From: Acidobacteriota bacterium
Lineage (GTDB): Bacteria > Acidobacteriota > Vicinamibacteria > Vicinamibacterales > SCN-69-37
DNA: 56,845 nt
Assembly: GCA_947467605.1 (NCBI GenBank)
Contig: CANIII010000001.1
Location: 1 to 56,845 of the forward strand
Direction of reading: 5' to 3'
A program made the translations under genes and the position numbers. Under the pieces are notes generated by a model. The model saw only the letters and a list, made by a program, of their open reading frames with translations, searched no databases and was not told the DNA's origin. This document shows positions 10,239 through 18,917 of the stretch, in pieces (position 1 is the stretch's first letter; every line of letters begins with the position of its first letter).

Positions 10239-12032
10239 ATGCGTCACCTCACCACCGCCACTGCCGCGCTCATTGCCGGGGTCCTTGTCGCCACGCTCGG
10301 TGCCCAACAGAATCCGCGAACGTTGGGCCCGGTCAGCGGGCCGGTGCTGACGATCGATTTCGGCGCGCTCGACGCCAAGGGCCAGCCGGTCACGAATCTG
10401 AATACCGCGGACATCGCCGTGCGGATCGATGGGAAGCTGCGCGAGGTACGGCAGTTGCAGCTCATCACACGGGACAAGCCGCTGCCGCTCGGCACGCCGG
10501 CGTCGGATCCGATGCCGGTGCCATTCGTGTCGAATGCCGCAGCCAGCGACACGGGCCGCACGGTCTTCGTGATTTTTGATAACGAGACGATGGCCACGGG
10601 CCGGGAGCAGCGGGTGCGCGACGGCGTCGTGGCGCTCATCAACCTGCTCGGTCCACGTGATCAGATGGCGATCCTCACCGTACCGCATGGGGGCATCGCG
10701 ACAGATCTGACCAGCAACCACGACATGCTGCGCGCCGCGGCCGCGAAGCTGACGGGCGCGGCACCGACCACCGAAACCACCGACGAGGCCGCGTGTCGGT
10801 CGCGCCTCACGGTGCAGGCGATCCAGAGCATCTTGTCGCAGCGCGCCGGCGCCGAGACGCCGACCGACGTCATCCTGATCTCGTCCAGTTTGTCGGGACC
10901 GCGATCGAATATCAGTTCCGGCGTGACGAGCCTTGGCCGCGGCTCGATCGGCGGATGCCAGTTGCCCAATGACGACTTCATCCAGCTCGGGAACGCGGCC
11001 ACGGCCGCGCGCGCGCGTTTCTACATCGTCCAGCCCGAGCAGATTCGCGCGGCGACGGCCGTGGCCGGCGCCGACAGTCCGCTGGCCGGTCTCGAGAACA
11101 TCGCGAGCCTGACGGGCGCGCCGATCATGCATCTGGCCGGCGCCGACGAGCCGCACTTTCAGCGCGTGGCGATGGAGACCTCGTCGTACTACGCGGCCAC
11201 GATCGTGCTCGACCCCACGGATCGCGGGTCCACACGGCAAGCGCTGTCGGTGAAGACCACGCGCGCGGACGTCACGATTCAGTCGCGGCCGCAGGTGGCA
11301 CTCACGTCAGCTGGCCCGGCTACACGCGGCGCGGCGCCGGCGCCGAAAGACATGCTGCGGACGGCGACGACGTATCGCGACACATCGCTGCGGCTCACCG
11401 CATTCACCTCGCGGAATGCGGGCGACGGCAAAGTGAAGATCGTCGCGATGGCCGAGTCGATGGCCGGCGCTAAGTTTTCGGCCGCGGCGATCGGCGTCTA
11501 CGACAGTACGAACAAGCTCATCGCACAGTGGTCAGCCGACGCACCGGCGCTGGCGGCGCCGATGCTGCTCACCGCGTTTGTCCAGAACCCTGGCCAGTAT
11601 CGTGTGCGCGTGGCCGCGACCGACACCGCCGGACGCGCGGGCACGGCCGACTTCGACGTGAACGCCACATTGACACCGGCAGCGGGCGTTCTCTCGCTCA
11701 GCACGCTCGTGCTCGGCACGCCCGACAACAACTTCACGCCGAAGTTTCAGTTCACGACCGAGCCGCAGGCCGTCGCCTACTTCGAGCTCTACGGTGGCAA
11801 ACAGGGCATGCCCGTCTCGGTCAACGTCGAACTTGCCACCACATTGAATGGCCCGGCGATGGCGCAACTGCAACCCAAGATCAGCGCGTCACCCGAGTCC
11901 GACAAATACATCGTGATGACGCCCATCGCCATCGGCTCTCTGCCACCGGGCGACTACATCATCCGGGCCATCGTCGGTCTCGATGGGCAACCGGCGGGGC
12001 GCATAGTACGGACGCTAAGAAAAGCGCAATGA
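10239..12032 (+). CDS. Secreted VWFA-related protein (acidobacterial type)
   Basis: A 597-aa exported protein. The ATG (MRHLTTATAALIAGVLVATL) was chosen because it gives a signal peptide ending near LGAQQ; earlier in-frame codons lie in the antisense of the symporter. After an N-terminal beta module (VLTIDFGALDAKGQPVTNLNTADIAV) comes a von Willebrand A-like domain (TVFVIFDNETMATGREQRVRDG...). The usual DxSxS metal site is replaced by DNETM, so metal binding is doubtful. A C-terminal beta-rich module (from about residue 370) is shared with the VWA gene near 29-31 kb. First gene of a coupled three-gene operon (ATGA overlap). Role unknown, probably cell-surface binding or assembly. Confidence 0.8.
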   Translation: MRHLTTATAALIAGVLVATLGAQQNPRTLGPVSGPVLTIDFGALDAKGQPVTNLNTADIAVRIDGKLREVRQLQLITRDKPLPLGTPASDPMPVPFVSNAAASDTGRTVFVIFDNETMATGREQRVRDGVVALINLLGPRDQMAILTVPHGGIATDLTSNHDMLRAAAAKLTGAAPTTETTDEAACRSRLTVQAIQSILSQRAGAETPTDVILISSSLSGPRSNISSGVTSLGRGSIGGCQLPNDDFIQLGNAATAARARFYIVQPEQIRAATAVAGADSPLAGLENIASLTGAPIMHLAGADEPHFQRVAMETSSYYAATIVLDPTDRGSTRQALSVKTTRADVTIQSRPQVALTSAGPATRGAAPAPKDMLRTATTYRDTSLRLTAFTSRNAGDGKVKIVAMAESMAGAKFSAAAIGVYDSTNKLIAQWSADAPALAAPMLLTAFVQNPGQYRVRVAATDTAGRAGTADFDVNATLTPAAGVLSLSTLVLGTPDNNFTPKFQFTTEPQAVAYFELYGGKQGMPVSVNVELATTLNGPAMAQLQPKISASPESDKYIVMTPIAIGSLPPGDYIIRAIVGLDGQPAGRIVRTLRKAQ

Positions 12033-13072
12033 CGTCCGCCGGCAAGTGGAAAGTGGAAAGGCAAAAGTGGAAAGCCAGGGCAATAGCGTTCCTGGTTCTC
12101 ACTTCAACTTCCACCTTTGGCCTTCCCACTTCCAACGTGCAGGTCTCACTCGAACGTTACGTTTCTGATCCTGTCGCGGCTGTGCGCGACGTCTCGACGA
12201 CGTCGCTGTCCGACATCGCGTCGGAGCTTCGTCGCGATGGCACGACCTGGATGTTGGCGAAAGGTGCTGGCCAGGCCAATCAGCGTCGATTGATTGCGGC
12301 GACGTTTGCGATTGATGTGGCCGGTGCCCAGATCGATGCGGCGCCGAACGATGTGGCGCTGCTCGTGGACTGGGCGTGTGAGCAGGTGCGGAAGCGGTTG
12401 CCGTCTGACGCTGAGCGGCAGTGGCAAATCGCGGCCCTCGCTCTGCTGGAGGGCGTCGGCAATCTGCAAGCGGTGGAGGCGCATCTTCAGCATGCGGTCG
12501 CGCGCTTCCCTGCTGAACCGCAGTGGCAACACACGCGCGCGTGGATGGCAGACTCGAAGACATTGAATGTGCACCCGCGCCAGCCGGTCGGTGCACCGCA
12601 CATAGTCTTTCCGACGAGTCTGGCCAATCAGTATCGGGAACTCACCACAATCCCTGCGTTGGCGAGTGATGCGTGGACGCGTCTCGGGTTCCTGCACTTT
12701 CTCGCCGGCCTGCACGTGGATGCGCGCGCGGCGTTTGCGCATGCGGAGGCGGAGGCGGCGCCGACCGCGGACGGCCACACGCGCTATCTGTCGAGACTCT
12801 TCTCGGCGTGGATGTCTGAACGTGAGGGACATCGTGACGATGCGGCGCGTGAATTTGCCGCAGCCATCGACGCGTCGACGTCGGGGCGAACGGCCGCGGT
12901 GTGGCTGGCCACGCGCTATCAGATTGACGGGCGCGGCGCAGACGCCCGGGCCATCGCGGCGCGCACTTTGTCGGCCGAGGCATCGGGCACAGATCCATGG
13001 CGTCTCTTTTATCGCGGCGACTGGCGTCGCTGGCCGGAATTGATCACGGCAGCGCGCAAGGCGGCGCAGTGA
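12029..13072 (+). CDS. TPR-like helical repeat protein of a VWA operon
   Basis: Hypothetical protein of up to 347 aa. It has alanine-rich helical pairs typical of tetratricopeptide-type repeats (RQWQIAALALLEGVGNLQAV, WTRLGFLHFLAGLHVDARAAFAHAEAEA, FAAAIDASTSGRTAAVWLA). The start used is the ATG in an ATGA overlap with the upstream stop. Its first ~35 codons run through an inverted pair of AAGTKGR arrays, which encode the basic stretch GKWKVERQKWKARA and a hydrophobic AIAFLVL that together look like a signal peptide. A later start cannot be excluded. It overlaps the next gene by GTGA. Likely a scaffold acting with the two flanking VWA proteins (inference from coupling). Confidence 0.7.
   Translation: MTSAGKWKVERQKWKARAIAFLVLTSTSTFGLPTSNVQVSLERYVSDPVAAVRDVSTTSLSDIASELRRDGTTWMLAKGAGQANQRRLIAATFAIDVAGAQIDAAPNDVALLVDWACEQVRKRLPSDAERQWQIAALALLEGVGNLQAVEAHLQHAVARFPAEPQWQHTRAWMADSKTLNVHPRQPVGAPHIVFPTSLANQYRELTTIPALASDAWTRLGFLHFLAGLHVDARAAFAHAEAEAAPTADGHTRYLSRLFSAWMSEREGHRDDAAREFAAAIDASTSGRTAAVWLATRYQIDGRGADARAIAARTLSAEASGTDPWRLFYRGDWRRWPELITAARKAAQ
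12044..12136 (+). repeat. Inverted pair of AAGTKGR heptad arrays inside a coding region
   Basis: Forward array of five heptads (12044-12078), ~20-nt centre, then a reverse array (about 12100-12136). The two halves are imperfectly complementary (for example AAGTGGAAAGGC against GCCTTCCCACTT) and could fold into a long stem. It resembles the ends of the 8.3-8.9 kb cassette brought together without a gene. Confidence 0.65.
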
Positions 13073-13956
13073 CACGTCCGCTGTTGAGTGCGTTGGCCGC
13101 GACTGTCGCTGTCTCGATCTGCGGCCTCTCTGCACAGCAGCGCTTTCTCAGCAGCGTAGGCGTCGTCACCATGAACGTCGCCGTGCGGCTCAATGGCGCG
13201 CCGGCGCGCGGGCTCACGGCGTCAGACTTCGAGCTCACTGACAACTTCATCGCGCGAAAAGTAGATGTGTCGCTCGCGGCGTCACGGCCGGCCGACATCA
13301 CGCTGTTGATTGACACGAGCGGCAGCATGGACGGCTCAATGGAGGAGATGCGCGACCACGTGCGCGACGTCGCGCGCCTGCTCGGTCGCGACGACCGGTT
13401 GCGCCTGCTTACGTTTGGCGACGATGTGCGTGAGGTGTTCGGGTTTCGTGCCGGCGACAGCACGCCGCCGCTCGACGCGCTCACCGCGGGCGGCTGGACC
13501 GCGCTCTACGACGCGCTCGGCCTGGCGTTGATTCATCAACCCGCGCCTGAGCGCAGTCATCTCATCGTCGTGTTCAGCGACGGCATCGACTCGTCGAGCA
13601 CCATTGATCTGAACACGTTGAAGGAGCTGACCCGCCGCTCCGATGCCGTGCTCCAGACGTTCATTGACGTGCCGCGCCCGACGACCCTCTCCCGCCGCGC
13701 CTTGCCATCGCGCGAAACGCCGCCTCGCCCACCGGTCGGCGTCATCGCCGATCTTACCGGTGGGAATGTGACGTTCATGGGGCGCGACGACGACGTGCCT
13801 GGGAGTTTTCGTGCGGCCCTGGCGGAGTTTCGCCAGCGGTACGTGCTGACCTACGCCATCCCGGAGCCGGTGCAGAGCGGCTGGCACAACGTGACGGTGA
13901 CGGTGAAGCGGCCGGGAAACTTTGAAGTGCGAACACGGAAAGGCTACGTACAATGA
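13069..13956 (+). CDS. Secreted VWA-domain protein with intact MIDAS
   Basis: A 295-aa exported protein starting at GTG within a GTGA overlap. Signal peptide TRPLLSALAATVAVSICGLSAQ. The VWA domain carries the complete metal-ion-dependent adhesion site DTSGSM (82-87), downstream WTALYDALGLAL and HLIVVFSDGIDSSS, and an acidobacterial-type end (RYVLTYAIPEP...GWHNVTVTVKRPGNFEVRTRKGYVQ). N-terminal beta strands (LNGAPARGLTASDFELTDN) match the family. Its intact MIDAS contrasts with the degenerate site of the first gene of the operon. tRNA-Arg follows 7 bases after the stop. Confidence 0.86.
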   Translation: MTRPLLSALAATVAVSICGLSAQQRFLSSVGVVTMNVAVRLNGAPARGLTASDFELTDNFIARKVDVSLAASRPADITLLIDTSGSMDGSMEEMRDHVRDVARLLGRDDRLRLLTFGDDVREVFGFRAGDSTPPLDALTAGGWTALYDALGLALIHQPAPERSHLIVVFSDGIDSSSTIDLNTLKELTRRSDAVLQTFIDVPRPTTLSRRALPSRETPPRPPVGVIADLTGGNVTFMGRDDDVPGSFRAALAEFRQRYVLTYAIPEPVQSGWHNVTVTVKRPGNFEVRTRKGYVQ

Positions 13957-13963
13957 AGGCGAC

Positions 13964-14039
13964 GCGCTTGTAGCTCAGGGGATAGAGCATCGGCCTTCTA
14001 AGCCGAGGGTCGCAGGTTCGAGACCTGCCAGGCGCGCCA
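13964..14039 (+). tRNA. tRNA-Arg (anticodon TCT)
   Basis: Complete cloverleaf: acceptor stem GCGCTTG/CAGGCGC, D-arm TAGCTCAGGGGATAGAGCA, anticodon stem TCGGC/GCCGA around CTTCTAA, T-arm GCAGGTTCGAGACCTGC, discriminator G and encoded CCA. It reads AGA codons. Confidence 0.95.
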
Positions 14040-14082
14040 CTTTCATCGATCTTTCATGCGACGGGTATAGCATTCACACTGC

Positions 14083-14790
14083 ATGCGACGCATCGGTTTC
14101 AGCGCTCTGATCCTCGCAACACTGTTGGCGCATGCCTGCGCGTCCAAGCCTTCCGCTGATCTTCAGCCCATGGTGACAGCCAAGGGCACTGTGGGCGAGG
14201 AGGATGTGCCTGAGGTCACCGTCAGCCAAGTGACCCTGAAGGCCGGAGAGACGCTGCTGGTCTCTTGCCTTGACGAAGGCGGCGACGTCGGCGTTTTCTG
14301 GAAAGAGGCCCCCCTCCATCTGGACGCGAGCTCGAAGGGAAGTGGGTTCTCCACCGCGATCTATTCCCTGTACAGCGCCACTGGAGGGACGGGCGACATC
14401 GTCGCCACGCATATGTCGGGCGGCGACCTGACCATCAACGCATACACCATCACCAATCTCGCGCCGACAGCACTCGACAAGAGCTCGGCCGCCAAGGGCG
14501 CGAGCACAACGCCCTCATCAGGAGCTGCCGAGGCGACGAGCCACGCACGGGAGTTCCTGTGGGCAGCGATCGGCTACGGCAGCAACGCCAAGTTAACCGG
14601 CACATGGAGCGACGGATTCATTGCAGGCACGCAGTTCACGGTGAACGGCGGAACCGGCGGACTCGAGGACGGCTACAAGACGGTGTCCGCGACCGGCGCG
14701 TACACGGCCGCGAAGTCTGGCGTTGATAAAGACAACTGGGCTGCAGTGATTACCACCTACGCCATCGCCGCAGGGCGTCCGATTCGATAG
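14083..14790 (+). CDS. Hypothetical lipoprotein
   Basis: A 235-aa protein with a lipoprotein signal peptide (MRRIGFSALILATLLAHAC; lipobox LAHA-C, Cys at 19). The mature part is Ser/Thr/Gly-rich and looks like beta structure (VTVSQVTLKAGETLLVSC, GGDLTINAYTITNLA), with a low-complexity Ala/Ser linker around residues 125-150. I do not recognise a family. Located between tRNA-Arg and the relic ATPase, not clearly in an operon. Confidence 0.6.
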   Translation: MRRIGFSALILATLLAHACASKPSADLQPMVTAKGTVGEEDVPEVTVSQVTLKAGETLLVSCLDEGGDVGVFWKEAPLHLDASSKGSGFSTAIYSLYSATGGTGDIVATHMSGGDLTINAYTITNLAPTALDKSSAAKGASTTPSSGAAEATSHAREFLWAAIGYGSNAKLTGTWSDGFIAGTQFTVNGGTGGLEDGYKTVSATGAYTAAKSGVDKDNWAAVITTYAIAAGRPIR

Positions 14791-14806
14791 CGAGCCAAGC
14801 GCCGAA

Positions 14807-15082
14807 TCACGGCAATTCCAATTCCTTGCACAGCCGGGCGAACGGCAACACCGTCACGGGGCCTGTCACAAAGTGTTTCTGGACAGTGGCGAGCCGACGC
14901 GCATCGGCAACAGGTCGGCGAGAGTCGCGGAGATCTTCGCGCACGACGCGTGTCAGCCGCTCGCGCTGCCACAACCGGTGCGTCCGCTCACGCTGTGCGA
15001 AGAGCGGCTCGGGAAACCCTCCAAACTTCAGGAGCGCGGCCAGATCGGCCTCGGACCATCCACTGTCTCCATCGGAACAGTG
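14807..15082 (-). pseudogene. C-terminal relic of a DUF4143-type AAA ATPase
   Basis: Minus-strand translation reads WSEADLAALLKFGGFPEPLF followed by ERTHRLWQRERLTRVVREDL and RDSRRPVADARR. This is the middle of the 'AAA_14 / DUF4143' family of prokaryotic ATPases, in which FGGFPEP and the RWxxER...VxREDxRD segments are typical. Both the ATP-binding N-terminus and most of the DUF4143 domain are missing; the homologous stretch ends abruptly where the truncated Mg2+-ATPase gene begins. No start codon fits a functional product, so this is a decayed fragment. Confidence 0.55.
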
Positions 15083-15112
15083 CTTTATCTCCCCGGTCCG
15101 TAAGCTCGAGCC

Positions 15113-17188
15113 ATGCCGAAGGCCAAACGCGAACAGCCACTGATCCAGAGCATCATCACCGCCGTTGAAACGATGGGCATCGAGGCCATGCCGGTCGTCG
15201 CGAATATCGGCCAGGAGACGGGCCTCGGCCCCGACGCGCCGCATCTCGTGTTCCTCGGCACATCGGTGATGAGCGGCACGGCCAGTGCGCTCGTGACGGC
15301 GACCGGACCGAAGACCATGTTCGGCGACATCGCCGCGCGGCTCGGCGCGCGCATGGGCGACACGGAGTTCGAGCGCGGCCTGCGCAGATTCAGCCTGCTG
15401 ATCCTGCGCACGACGATCGTGCTCGTGCTCTTCATCCTGCTCATCGGGATCTGGCAGAAACACGACCCGTTCGCGTCGCTGCTCTTTGCCGTGGCGCTCG
15501 GCGTCGGCCTCACACCGGAATTCCTCCCGATGATCGCGTCAGTCACGTTGACACGCGGTGCCCTGCGCATGGCGAAGGACGGCGTGATCATCAAACACCT
15601 GCCGGCGATGCAAAACTTCGGCAGCATCGACGTGCTGTGCAGCGACAAGACGGGCACACTCACGGCCGGTGCGATGTCGATCGACCGCGCGTGCGACGCC
15701 GCCGGCACGGCCGCCGAGCGCCCATTCGAGCTCGCGTTCATTAACAGCACGTTCGAAACCGGCATGCGCAGCCCGCTCGACACCGCGGTGCTGCAACATC
15801 GCGACGTCAACGTGGCCGGCTACACAAAAGTCGACGAGATCCCATTCGACTTCGAGCGACGACGGCTGTCAGTCGTGATGCACGTCTCCGGCGAGACGTC
15901 ACGTCATCTGCTCATCACGAAGGGCGCGCCCGAATCTGTGCTGCCACTCGCCACCGCCAACGAGATCAGCGGACTGACACACCCAATCGACGCGTCCGCA
16001 CGTGCGCGCGCGGTCGCGACGCATGCGCGGCTCAGCACCGAAGGGCTCCGCGTGCTGGCCGTTGCCTATCGATGGATCGACGCGCGCACGGTGTACACCG
16101 TCGCCGATGAGGCTGAGCTCGTCCTCGCCGGCTATATCGGCTTCGCCGACCCGGTGCTACCCGACGTCGCGGCCGTGCTGCGCGACCTCAAGGCCGACGG
16201 CATCACGGTGAAAATCCTCACGGGTGACAACGATCTGGTCGCACGACATGTGTGCGCCCAAGTGGGCGTCGACGCGAGCCAGATCGTGACCGGCGACGAC
16301 CTCACGCGGCTCGACGATGCGGCGCTTGGGCACGTGGCGGAACAGGCGATGGTCTTCACACGTGTGTCGCCCGCGCAGAAAGACCGCATCATGACGGCGC
16401 TCAAACGCCGCGGACATGTCGTGGGCTATATCGGCGACGGGATCAACGACGCGCCGTCGCTGCGCACGGCGGATGTCGGCATCTCGGTGGCCGGCGCGGC
16501 CGATGTGGCGCGCGACGCGGCGGATGTGATCCTCAGCCAACGGAGCCTGACGGTGCTGCACCAGGCGATTCTCGAAGGCCGCCGCGCATCGGGCAACATG
16601 ATGAAGTACCTGCTGATGGGCACGAGCTCGAACTTCGGCAACATGTTCAGCATGGCCGCCGCTTCGGCGTTCCTGCCCTTCCTGCCCATGCTGCCGACGC
16701 AGATCCTGCTCAACAATTTTCTCTATGACCTCGCGCAGGTCACGATCCCGTCCGACAACGTCGATCGCGAGTACCTGCGGAAGCCGCAACGCTGGGACCT
16801 CGCGGTCATCCGCAATTTCATGCTCCTCATCGGGCCGATCAGTTCGATCTTCGACTTCCTCACCTTCTATGTGCTGCTCCACGTCTTCCACGCAAACGAG
16901 CGGTTGTTCCATACGGGCTGGTTCGTAGAATCACTCGCCACACAAACGCTGGTCCTGTTTGTCATTCGGACGTCCGGCAACCCCTTCAAGAGTCGACCAA
17001 GCCTCGCGCTCACCATCACCACGCTGACCATGGTGGGAATCGGCCTGGCCCTGCCGCTGACACCGCTGGGGACACTGCTCGGCTTCACCATGCCCCCGCC
17101 CGGATTCCTCCTCTTTGTGGCCGGGGCGACCGGAACCTATCTACTCCTGGTCGAGGGGGCGAAGCGCCTGTTGATGCCCCGAACCTGA
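15113..17188 (+). pseudogene. mgtA: Mg2+-translocating P-type ATPase (MgtA/MgtB type), N-terminally truncated
   Basis: A 691-aa frame matching P3B magnesium ATPases from just after the actuator-domain TGES loop onward: LVFLGTSVMSGTASALVTATG, the TM4 motif VGLTPEFLPM (131-140), phosphorylation site DKTGT (178-182), KGAPESV, LTGDNDLVARHVC, GDGINDAP and the C-terminal TM bundle. Family members are about 850-900 aa; the first ~200 residues (TM1-TM2 and most of the actuator domain with the TGES dephosphorylation loop) are missing, and the DNA upstream is a minus-strand ATPase relic. The ATP-binding half is intact, so decay is recent or the product has another role. Transport activity is not expected. 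Confidence 0.75.
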
Positions 17189-17227
17189 CTTTCCACTTCC
17201 CACTTCCAGCGTCCCACTTTCCACTTA
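17188..17227 (-). repeat. AAGTKGR heptad array (reverse)
   Basis: On the minus strand, six heptads (AAGTGGA, AAGTGGG, a degenerate ACGCTGG, AAGTGGG, AAGTGGA, AAGTCAG). It begins at the last base of the stop codon of the truncated Mg2+-ATPase gene and ends 31 bp before the oxidoreductase ATG. Confidence 0.7.
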
Positions 17228-17258
17228 CAATTGCCCCCGTCAGAGGAGCGCCACCCAT

Positions 17259-18917
17259 ATGTCCGAGTCACAGACACCAAAGTCGCCTGCTGTTCCTGTT
17301 GTCGCTGAAGGCGCATCGCGCCGCGAGTTCATCGCGACCGGCGCCATCGCCGCCGCCGCATTCATGATCGTGCCGCGCCACGTACTCGGCAAAGGCATGA
17401 CCGCGCCGAGCGACCTCCTCAACATCGCCATCGTCGGCATCAACGGCCAGGGCGGCGTGAACTGCCAGGCGCTGATGAGCCAGAACATCGTGGCCATCTG
17501 CGACGTCGACGACGACCTCGTCAACAAAAAGCTTGAAGGGTGGAAGAACTCGCTCGTGCCGCGCACGGATGCGGCTGCCGGCGGACGCGGTGGCGGTGGT
17601 GGCCGCGCCGGTGGCGCAGGCGGTGCTGCAGCAGCGCCCGCGACGCTCGACTGGCAGAACTTCGGCCGGTCCAAATCGCAGTTGGCCGCCGACGAAAAGT
17701 GGAAGCCGGCGCCCGGTCAAGAAAACATGAAGCGCTTCGTCGAAGAACAGATGCCGAAGCTGAAGCGCTACGCGGACTACCGCGAGATGCTCGCGCAGCA
17801 GAAAGACATCGACGCCGTCGTCGTCGCCACGCCAGACCACATGCATGCGGCGATCGCGTCCGCCGCGATGGACCTCGGCAAGCACGTGTATGTGCAAAAG
17901 CCGATGTGCTGGTCGGTCGTTGAAGCGCGCCACCTCGCGAAGAAGGCCATCGACAAGAAAGTCGTCACGCAGATGGGCAATCAGGGCCACTCGCAGGACG
18001 ACGCGCGGCGCGGACAGGACTATCTGGCGTCGGGCGTGCTCGGCGACATCAAAGAAGTGCACGTCTGGACGAATCGCCCGCTCGCCTTCTGGCCGCAAGG
18101 CATTCCGCGTCCGGCGAAGTTTGATGGCGACATGTCGAAGCTCGCGTGGAACAACGCCGGCATTCAGCGCCGCCTCGCCGATGCGTTCGCCAAGAACGGC
18201 ACGGAAGTGCCGAAGACCCTGCGCTGGGATCTGTTCCTCGGGGCCGCGCCGAACGTCGACTACCACCCGCTCTACCATCCGTTTAACTGGCGCGGTTGGG
18301 TCGACTGGGGCCAGGGCGCACTCGGCGACATGGGCGCACACCTCATCGATCATCCGGTGTGGGGCTTGAAGCTCGGTCTGCCGACGTCGATCGAAACGGT
18401 GTCGACGCCGTTCAACGGCGTCAGCTACCCGAATGCGACGACGACACACTACGAGTTCCCGGCGCGCGCGGGCATGCCCGCCGTGAAGCTCACTTGGTAC
18501 GACGGCGGCCTCACACCACCGAAGCCGTTCGAGATGGGCGAAGTGAAGCTCGAAGGCGAAGGCGGCGTGCTCTACGTCGGCAGCAAGGGCAAGATGCTGC
18601 AGAACACGTACGGCGCGCGTCCGCGTCTGCTGCCGGTGGAGCTGCACAACGACTTCGGCGCGCCGACCGAGAAGACCATCCGCGTGCCCAACCAGGCACA
18701 CGAGATGAATTGGGCGAACGCGATCAAAGGCACCGACACGATCTCGAGCCCGTTCTCGTACGCCGCGCACCTCACCGAGATCATGCTGCTCGGCGTGGCG
18801 TCCATGCGCGCCGGCACGCGACTCATGTACGACGGCGCCAACATGAAGATCACCAACAACGAAGCAGCGAACCAGTTCCTCACGCGGGAATATCGCAAAG
18901 GATTTGAACTCGTATGA
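17259..18917 (+). CDS. Tat-exported Gfo/Idh/MocA family oxidoreductase
   Basis: A 552-aa NAD(P)-dependent oxidoreductase probably acting on sugars or sugar derivatives in the periplasm. A GAGGAG ribosome-binding site precedes the ATG. Twin-arginine signal SRREFIATGAIAAAAF (20-35), Rossmann entry LNIAIVGINGQGGVNC, an unusual Gly/Ala-rich insertion at about 105-128 (GGRGGGGGRAGGAGGAAAA), and DAVVVATPDHMHAAIA followed by the family's EKP-equivalent VQKPM. The C-terminal domain has GDMGAHLIDHPVWGL. ATGA overlap with the DUF1080 gene shows they are a pair; this pairing is common and suggests oxidation/hydrolysis of 3-keto-glycosides. Confidence 0.9.
   Translation: MSESQTPKSPAVPVVAEGASRREFIATGAIAAAAFMIVPRHVLGKGMTAPSDLLNIAIVGINGQGGVNCQALMSQNIVAICDVDDDLVNKKLEGWKNSLVPRTDAAAGGRGGGGGRAGGAGGAAAAPATLDWQNFGRSKSQLAADEKWKPAPGQENMKRFVEEQMPKLKRYADYREMLAQQKDIDAVVVATPDHMHAAIASAAMDLGKHVYVQKPMCWSVVEARHLAKKAIDKKVVTQMGNQGHSQDDARRGQDYLASGVLGDIKEVHVWTNRPLAFWPQGIPRPAKFDGDMSKLAWNNAGIQRRLADAFAKNGTEVPKTLRWDLFLGAAPNVDYHPLYHPFNWRGWVDWGQGALGDMGAHLIDHPVWGLKLGLPTSIETVSTPFNGVSYPNATTTHYEFPARAGMPAVKLTWYDGGLTPPKPFEMGEVKLEGEGGVLYVGSKGKMLQNTYGARPRLLPVELHNDFGAPTEKTIRVPNQAHEMNWANAIKGTDTISSPFSYAAHLTEIMLLGVASMRAGTRLMYDGANMKITNNEAANQFLTREYRKGFELV

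Noticed and set aside
8679..11240. 853-codon minus-strand frame across the symporter and VWA genes
   Set aside because: Out of frame with the symporter, Arg-rich low-complexity translation; the symporter and VWA proteins have recognisable motifs in other frames.
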